From the NCBI GenBank assembly GCA_900546395.1, contig URDD01000074.1, forward strand, positions 1 to 11,458: a stretch of 11,458 bases of DNA, in the 5' to 3' direction. This stretch comes from an uncultured Bacteroidales bacterium. GTDB taxonomy: Bacteria > Bacteroidota > Bacteroidia > Bacteroidales > UBA932. The notes under the pieces were generated by a model. The model made no database searches. It saw only the letters and a list, made by a program, of their open reading frames with translations, and was not told the DNA's origin. Of the stretch, positions 6,544 to 11,458 are shown piece after piece. Every line of letters starts with the position of its first letter. Within the stretch, counting starts at the first letter, position 1. The translations under genes and the position numbers were made by a program.

Positions 6544-7707
6544 TTAGTTTTCAGCGTCCCCTGTAAACAAAGGCTTGTCGTCACACTCCTCGTACGGACC
6601 GAACGGGCCGTCGCTGGAAACCAGGACTCCTGTTCTCTGTGTCCAAAAGGGACCTGTCGCATTCTTACCTGCAGCGTAAAATATATACCATTTTCCTTCC
6701 ACATAATGCAATTCAGGTGCCCAGAGCGATACAGTATTCCATCTGGATTCATCTTTCGGCAATGACCATACTTTCTTTTTGGCCTGCTCCAGTGTTTTGC
6801 CGCCATCAAAGCACGATATAAAGCTTGACTCTGTAATCCAAATTCCACCAGCTCCTGATCTGCATGTATAGTATTTACCATCATGCATGACAATCCATGG
6901 ATCAGCACCCTTGAAAAGAGGATTGAGAAATGTCTCTGACGGCTTTCTTGTACCATTTCTCTTTTCTATACGCACTTCACCAGACGGTCTTTGCATAGGA
7001 ATATTAGGATTTGCAGGGATTCCGAATTCCGGATTACCGTCACGGCCGAATGTAAATTTCTGCAAATAAACCATTCTGTCACCCCATCCTGTACCATCTG
7101 ATGTCTTTGCATGGTAGTTGACCCAATACTCTTTGCCGTCAGGAGACGTCACATAACTCGCATGACCGGTACCAAGCACCTCATATCCTAGACCATCTGA
7201 CTTATAAACTCCACTGAAAACAGGTTCCGGATATTTTTCCCAGTCGTCTCTCAAAAGAGGATTTCCTCCTTTCTTGAGTTTAAGCTGACCCATCTTATAA
7301 TTCTCAGTCCAAGACCCTCTTGTAGAATATATTATAAATACATCTCCTTCATGATACAACGCGGAAGGTCCTTCCAATAAGGAAATATGCTCCTCATGCT
7401 TCAATTCCCAAGGCAATTCAGGCTCAGACAAAAGAACTCTTCTGCCCAAACTCACATACGGCTTTTCATCCGAAAAATATATTGGAGCAATATAAAGATT
7501 CTGAGCAGGCGCTTCAGAGTTCTCATAATATTTGTCCCATCCAGACCATACAGCATAATGCTTTCCTTTCACTTCGAGAAGAGTCATATCTATTGCCCAG
7601 AAATTACTTGAATCCTTAGCAAATTTCTCATAATCGGCAGTTGCCGCTTTTAAAGAACCTGCTGTAACCATGTACAGCAGCATAATCAATGTAATATAAT
7701 GCTTCAT
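6544..7707 (-). CDS. Secreted GH43-type glycoside hydrolase with circularly permuted domain order
   Basis: This 387-residue protein carries all the conserved blocks of a five-bladed GH43 beta-propeller (arabinofuranosidase/xylosidase-type enzymes), but in rotated order. After a signal peptide (about 1-21) come NFWAIDMTLLE with the pKa-modulating Asp D40, LEGPSAL with the general-acid Glu E112, GTGHASYVTSPDG with H182, and LQKFTFGRDGNPEFGIP (216-231), which normally closes the domain. A linker (about 232-260) leads into the usual beginning: NPLFKGADPWIV with catalytic base D269, LWAPELHYVEGKWYIFYAAG (329-347), and GPFGPYEECDDKPLFTGDAEN at the C-terminus. In ordinary members GDxEN runs straight into FWAIDM, so both ends here match one break point. 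No continuation is found after the stop, and a terminator follows at once. Catalytic residues are all retained, so activity is plausible. Substrate (an arabinose- or xylose-containing glycan) is unknown, and no SusC/SusD genes are adjacent. A -7-like TATTTTTG (7729-7722) lies unusually close to the ATG. A tandem GH43 pair trimmed at both ends is the alternative origin. Confidence 0.85.
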   Translation of the reverse strand: MKHYITLIMLLYMVTAGSLKAATADYEKFAKDSSNFWAIDMTLLEVKGKHYAVWSGWDKYYENSEAPAQNLYIAPIYFSDEKPYVSLGRRVLLSEPELPWELKHEEHISLLEGPSALYHEGDVFIIYSTRGSWTENYKMGQLKLKKGGNPLLRDDWEKYPEPVFSGVYKSDGLGYEVLGTGHASYVTSPDGKEYWVNYHAKTSDGTGWGDRMVYLQKFTFGRDGNPEFGIPANPNIPMQRPSGEVRIEKRNGTRKPSETFLNPLFKGADPWIVMHDGKYYTCRSGAGGIWITESSFISCFDGGKTLEQAKKKVWSLPKDESRWNTVSLWAPELHYVEGKWYIFYAAGKNATGPFWTQRTGVLVSSDGPFGPYEECDDKPLFTGDAEN

Positions 7708-7835
7708 AAAAATATTTTTTTCAAAAATAGTTCTATAAATATTATCCCGCAGTACGTTTTTGCGCAGAATTTGTACACTGTCACTGAACAGCCCAAGTTT
7801 TTAAGAAAATCAAAGGCGGTCTGATTTTTTTTATG

Positions 7836-7843
7836 TAAATTTG
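7836..7843 (+). promoter_or_regulatory. Candidate -7 element for nifJ
   Basis: TAAATTTG matches TAnnTTTG 82 bases before the nifJ ATG. Transcription would begin near 7850 and include a palindrome at 7862-7878 in the leader. No TTG at -33 is visible. A weaker alternative, TAACTTTA, lies at 7895-7902. Confidence 0.35.
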
Positions 7844-7861
7844 CGGTTGCGTATATATGTC

Positions 7862-7878
7862 CCCGTATATGATACGGG
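7862..7878. promoter_or_regulatory. Inverted repeat in the nifJ leader, possible operator or 5' hairpin
   Basis: CCCGTATATGATACGGG has 6-bp perfect arms (CCCGTA/TACGGG) around TATGA. It lies about 20 bases downstream of the candidate -7 box and 48 bases before the ATG. That position fits either a repressor operator or a hairpin near the mRNA 5' end. It stands out as G/C-rich arms within an A/T-rich leader. No regulator family is recognised. Confidence 0.35.
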
Positions 7879-7925
7879 CCATTAAAAAGCAAATTAACTT
7901 TATATTACATAAACTATTAACGATT

Positions 7926-10883
7926 ATGGCAAACGAAAAAAAATTCATCACTTGTGACGGCAACTATGCTGCAGCGCATATTGCTTACCTTTTCAGTGAG
8001 CAGGCTGCCATCTACCCTATCACTCCGTCATCTACAATGGCAGAGTATGTAGACGAGTGGGCCGCACAGGGAAAAAAGAACCTTTTCGGTGAAATCGTCA
8101 AAGTAGCTGAAATGCAGAGTGAAGGCGGTGCAGCAGGTGCTGTCCACGGAGCTCTTCAGGCCGGTGCACTGACTACTACATTCACTGCTTCCCAGGGTCT
8201 TCTCCTTATGATTCCTAATATGTATAAAATCGCAGGAGAAATGCTCCCTACAGTGTTCCACGTATCAGCCCGTGCCCTTGCATCTCACGCACTGTCAATT
8301 TTCGGTGACCATCAGGACGTAATGGCCTGCCGCCAGACAGGCTTCGCAATGCTTGCGTCTGCTTCTGTTCAGGAGGCTCTTGATCTGGCTGCCGTAGCAC
8401 ACCTTTCTACTATCAAGTCAAGCATACCTTTCCTCCACTTCTTCGACGGATTCCGTACTTCTCACGAAATCCAGAAAATCGAACTGATTGACGAAGAGGC
8501 TCTCAAGGGAATGATAAGCACAAAATCTCTGGCAAAATTCAGAGAGAAAGCCCTTAGCCCTGACGCTCCTGTAACCAGAGGCACAGCACAGAACAGCGAC
8601 GTATATTTCCAGGCACGTGAAGCTTGCAACCAGTACTATGATGCTGTTCCGGATGTTGTAGCCCGCTATATGGGTGAAATCAGCGAGCTTACAGGAAGGG
8701 AATACCGTCCTTTCGATTACTACGGAGCACCTGATGCAGAGAATGTCATCATAGCGATGGGATCTGTAACAGAGACAATCAAAGAGACTATTGACCATCT
8801 TGCAGCAGAAGGCAAGAAATACGGTCTCGTGATTGTACGTCTTTACAGACCTTTCTCAGCAAAATATTTCATGAAAGCCCTTCCTGAGACTGTCAAGAGA
8901 ATTGCAGTTCTCGACAGGACCAAAGAGCCAGGATCTCTCGGAGAACCACTCTTCCTTGATATCAAGGCTATGTTCCAGGGTGTCGAGAATGCTCCTCTCG
9001 TAGTAGGCGGCCGTTACGGTCTTTCTTCAAAGGACACATCTCCTGCACAGATTGTAGCCGTTTATGAAAACCTCGAACTTGCAGAGCCTAAGGACGGATT
9101 CACTTTAGGAATAGTTGATGACGTTACATTCAAGTCTCTTCCTGTAAAAGAGGAAATCAGTATTGTCAAGCCAGGTACTACAGAGTGTAAATTCTATGGT
9201 CTCGGATCAGACGGTACAGTCGGAGCCAACAAGAACACCATCAAAATTATCGGTGACCACACTTCAAAATACTGCCAGGGTTATTTTGACTATGACTCAA
9301 AGAAGTCAGGCGGATACACTTGCTCTCACTTGAGATTCGGTGACGCTCCTATCAAAGCCCCTTATCTTGTTTCCACACCGGACTTCGTAGCCTGCCACGT
9401 TCCTTCATATTTGAGCAAATATGACGTGCTTAAGGGTATCAAGCAGAACGGAACCCTCCTTCTCAACAGCCTTTGGGATGAAGAAGAGACTCTCAAGAGG
9501 ATTCCTGACCATGTAAGGGCTGTCATCGGAAAGAAGAACATTACCCTTTACATAATCAATGCAACCAAGATTGCTGCTGAAATCGGTCTTGGCGGAAGGA
9601 CAAACACTATCCTCCAGTCTGCATTCTTCAAGATTACAGGTATCATCCCTTACGAGGACGCTGTTACATATATGAAGAAAGCCATTGAAAAGAGCTACGG
9701 CAAGAAAGGTGAGAATGTAGTCAAGATGAACTATGCAGCTGTTGACAGAGGTGGAGAGTACACTAAGGTGGAAATTCCGGCAGACTGGAAAGACATCACT
9801 GCCAAGTTTGAAAATCCTAACAAGGACAGACTTGCTCCAGAATTCGTCAAGAACATAGCTGATGTTGTCAATGCCCAGTGCGGAGACACTCTTCCTGTAA
9901 GCGCATTCAACGACATCGTTGACGGAACAATTCCTTCAGGCTCGACAGCATTCGAAAAGAGAGGCATTGCAGTCAAGGTTCCTGAGTGGAAGGCTGAGAA
10001 CTGTATCCAGTGTAACACTTGTGCCTTCGTCTGCCCTCACGCAGCTATACGTCCGTTCCTTATGACAGCTGAAGAGGCTGCTGCAGCTCCTGCCGATATC
10101 AAGAAGGCACAGGGCAAGGCTGTATTCAAGGAATATACATTCACTATGCAGGTATCCCCTGCCGACTGTACAGGATGCGGCAACTGTGCCGATGTCTGCC
10201 CTGCAAAGGAAAAGGCTCTTGTTATGGTCAGCGCAGAAACACAGGATCACGAACAGGCAAACTTCGACTATCTGCACGCTCATGTAGGCTACAAGGACAA
10301 TGTACAGCCTAAGACACAGAATGTCAAGAACGCTCAGTTCTCACAGCCATTGTTTGAGTTCTCAGGTGCATGTGCAGGCTGCGGAGAGACTCCTTATATC
10401 AAGACCATCACACAGCTCTTCGGCGATCATATGATGATAGCCAACGCTACCGGATGTTCTTCTATCTACGGAGCTTCATTCCCTGCATCACCATATTGTA
10501 CAAACGCTCAGGGTCATGGTCCATCTTGGGCAAACTCACTCTTCGAAGACAATGCTGAATTCGGCCTCGGTATGAAACTCGGATCAGACAGGGCACGCTT
10601 TACTGTAGCACGCCTTATGGAAGAAGGTCTTTCATGCTCTAAGTGCTCTGACGAAATAAAGGCTCAGTTCACCAAGTGGCTTGAAAACAAAGAAGATGCT
10701 AAGATCACACGCGAAGTTGCCGACACCCTCGTACCTCTTATGGAGGCTTGCGGCTGCGATATCTGCAACCAGCTTCTCGTCTATAAGCACTTCATCCCTT
10801 CACGTTCACAGTGGATTATCGGTGGTGACGGATGGGCTTACGATATCGGATACGGCGGACTTGACCAGGTTCTTGCATCTTGA
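7926..10883 (+). CDS. nifJ: Pyruvate:ferredoxin oxidoreductase, N-terminal 985 residues (frame broken)
   Basis: PFOR oxidises pyruvate with CoA to acetyl-CoA and CO2 while reducing ferredoxin, the main pyruvate-oxidising step in many anaerobes. The start at 7926 (MANEKKFITCDGNYAAAHIA) matches the family; the frame is open 23 codons further upstream, but those codons cover the leader. Visible elements in order are YPITPSST with T33, EMQSEGG with E66 and VSARALASH with R116 (pyruvate/ThDP pocket). Next come two ferredoxin-type cluster motifs, C693-x2-C696-x2-C699-x3-C703 and C748-x2-C751-x2-C754-x3-C758, proximal-cluster cysteines C816/C819, and the ThDP motif GDGWAYDIGYGG from G967. The frame then stops at TGA (10881-10883) directly after GLDQVLAS, in the middle of the ThDP site. 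The remaining ~183 residues lie in the +1 frame. About 8-9 residues normally between LAS and LDTEV are absent, implying an out-of-frame deletion estimated at 26 bp. As written the product lacks the Mg-ThDP Asn and the fourth proximal-cluster Cys and should be inactive. Confidence 0.92.
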   Translation: MANEKKFITCDGNYAAAHIAYLFSEQAAIYPITPSSTMAEYVDEWAAQGKKNLFGEIVKVAEMQSEGGAAGAVHGALQAGALTTTFTASQGLLLMIPNMYKIAGEMLPTVFHVSARALASHALSIFGDHQDVMACRQTGFAMLASASVQEALDLAAVAHLSTIKSSIPFLHFFDGFRTSHEIQKIELIDEEALKGMISTKSLAKFREKALSPDAPVTRGTAQNSDVYFQAREACNQYYDAVPDVVARYMGEISELTGREYRPFDYYGAPDAENVIIAMGSVTETIKETIDHLAAEGKKYGLVIVRLYRPFSAKYFMKALPETVKRIAVLDRTKEPGSLGEPLFLDIKAMFQGVENAPLVVGGRYGLSSKDTSPAQIVAVYENLELAEPKDGFTLGIVDDVTFKSLPVKEEISIVKPGTTECKFYGLGSDGTVGANKNTIKIIGDHTSKYCQGYFDYDSKKSGGYTCSHLRFGDAPIKAPYLVSTPDFVACHVPSYLSKYDVLKGIKQNGTLLLNSLWDEEETLKRIPDHVRAVIGKKNITLYIINATKIAAEIGLGGRTNTILQSAFFKITGIIPYEDAVTYMKKAIEKSYGKKGENVVKMNYAAVDRGGEYTKVEIPADWKDITAKFENPNKDRLAPEFVKNIADVVNAQCGDTLPVSAFNDIVDGTIPSGSTAFEKRGIAVKVPEWKAENCIQCNTCAFVCPHAAIRPFLMTAEEAAAAPADIKKAQGKAVFKEYTFTMQVSPADCTGCGNCADVCPAKEKALVMVSAETQDHEQANFDYLHAHVGYKDNVQPKTQNVKNAQFSQPLFEFSGACAGCGETPYIKTITQLFGDHMMIANATGCSSIYGASFPASPYCTNAQGHGPSWANSLFEDNAEFGLGMKLGSDRARFTVARLMEEGLSCSKCSDEIKAQFTKWLENKEDAKITREVADTLVPLMEACGCDICNQLLVYKHFIPSRSQWIIGGDGWAYDIGYGGLDQVLAS

Positions 10884-11430
10884 TACAGAGGTATATTCAA
10901 ATACCGGAGGACAGTCATCCAAGTCAACACCTGCAGGAGCTATTGCCAAATTCGCGGCTTCAGGAAAGAAAGTACGTAAGAAAGACCTCGGAATGATGGC
11001 TATGAGCTATGGTTATGTATATGTAGCTCAGGTCGCTATGGGCTCTAACCCTGCACAGTTCTTCAATGCTGTGAAAGAGGCAGAGGCATACGACGGACCA
11101 TCACTCATCATCGCTTACTCTCCTTGTATCAACCACGGTCTGAAAGCAGGTATGGGTCTTAGCCAGAAAGAAGAGAAACTTGCAGTAGAATGCGGTTACT
11201 GGCACCTTTACAGGTTCAACCCTACCCTCGAAGAGCAGGGCAAGAATCCGTTCTCTCTCGACAGCAAGGAGCCTGACTGGAGCAAATTCCAGGACTTCCT
11301 GAAAGGCGAGGTTCGTTTTGCATCCCTCTATAAGATGTTCCCTGATAAAGCCGCAGAACTTCTCCAGAAGACTGAAGAGTATGCGAAGATCAGACTGAAT
11401 ACTTACAAGAAACTTGCAGGCAAGGAGTAA
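10879..11430 (+). pseudogene. nifJ: 3' part of nifJ, displaced into the +1 frame
   Basis: The frame beginning LDTEVYSNTGGQ encodes the last ~183 residues of PFOR: the Mg-ThDP ligand Asn in YSNTGG (AAT 10900-10902), MSYGYVYVAQVAMG, the fourth proximal-cluster cysteine in YSPCINHG (TGT 11125-11127), and QGKNPFSLDSKEPDW near the C-terminus. Restoring 26 bases at the junction gives one frame of about 1176 residues, the normal PFOR length. The +1 frame is open upstream as far as an ATG at 10681, but that stretch overlaps real nifJ codons and gives unrelated sequence, so it is not a genuine start. No start codon is well placed at the fragment, so it is probably not translated by itself. The sequence is otherwise undecayed, pointing to a very recent lesion or an artefact. 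Confidence 0.85.
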
Positions 11431-11458
11431 TCCGATCTGCAGTAACTGAATATGCTAG

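Noticed and set aside
6544..7707. GH43 gene as part of a polysaccharide-utilisation locus
   Set aside because: No SusC/SusD-like, sensor-regulator or other glycosidase genes occur in the window; neighbours are fabD and nifJ.
7857..7925. Extended start of nifJ 23 codons upstream
   Set aside because: The extra residues have no family similarity and cover the palindrome and A/T-rich leader; MANEKKFITCDGNYAA is the expected N-terminus.
10681..10878. ATG-initiated upstream extension of the nifJ 3' fragment
   Set aside because: This stretch is nifJ coding sequence read out of frame. It gives sequence unrelated to the family, so it is not a real N-terminus.
10871..10890. Programmed +1 frameshift at TCT TGA in nifJ, reminiscent of the RF2 site
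   Set aside because: The RF2 slippery site is CTT TGA; here the P-site codon is TCT, whose tRNA would pair poorly after slipping to CTT. A +1 shift would also still leave out about 8-9 conserved residues of the ThDP-binding region. A deletion explains the sequence better.

Overview
The window looks like chromosomal DNA of an anaerobic member of the Bacteroidota, probably Bacteroidales. The evidence is a pyruvate:ferredoxin oxidoreductase, a rubrerythrin, a secreted S9 dipeptidyl-peptidase and a secreted GH43-type glycosidase. Leaders are A/T-rich without obvious Shine-Dalgarno sequences, and several start regions carry TAnnTTTG-type boxes, the -7 element of Bacteroidota promoters. The genus cannot be fixed from this sequence.

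Layout. Positions 2-52 may be the last codons of an upstream gene. An exported S9B dipeptidyl-peptidase (101-2146, +) follows and ends at a long perfect hairpin. Three minus-strand genes come next: a secreted protein of unknown function (2227-2943), rubrerythrin (3028-3570) and an NhaC-family Na+/H+ antiporter (3701-5179). A tRNA-Arg(CCG) gene (5386-5457, -) lies back to back with fabD (5540-6430, +), each with its own -7-like box. A shared hairpin terminator separates fabD from a convergent GH43-like enzyme (6544-7707, -). Divergent from that is nifJ (from 7926, +), whose reading frame is broken at 10881-10883 and continues in the +1 frame to 11430. No stretch over 300 bases lacks a gene.

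Functionally this is mostly a housekeeping neighbourhood: peptide scavenging, oxidative-stress defence, ion homeostasis, fatty-acid synthesis, translation and pyruvate oxidation. There is no mobile element, CRISPR array, defence island or complete polysaccharide-utilisation locus in view.

Two things stand out. First, the GH43-like protein has its conserved blocks in a rotated order. The second half of the domain (pKa-modulator Asp, acid Glu, His) sits at the N-terminus directly behind the signal peptide. The first half (catalytic-base Asp) sits at the C-terminus. The two ends abut almost exactly where they would be joined in an ordinary GH43, so it reads as a natural circular permutation of a five-bladed propeller enzyme. 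Second, nifJ appears to carry an out-of-frame deletion, estimated at 26 bp, inside its thiamine-diphosphate site. It is either a real loss of a central enzyme or an assembly/strain artefact.
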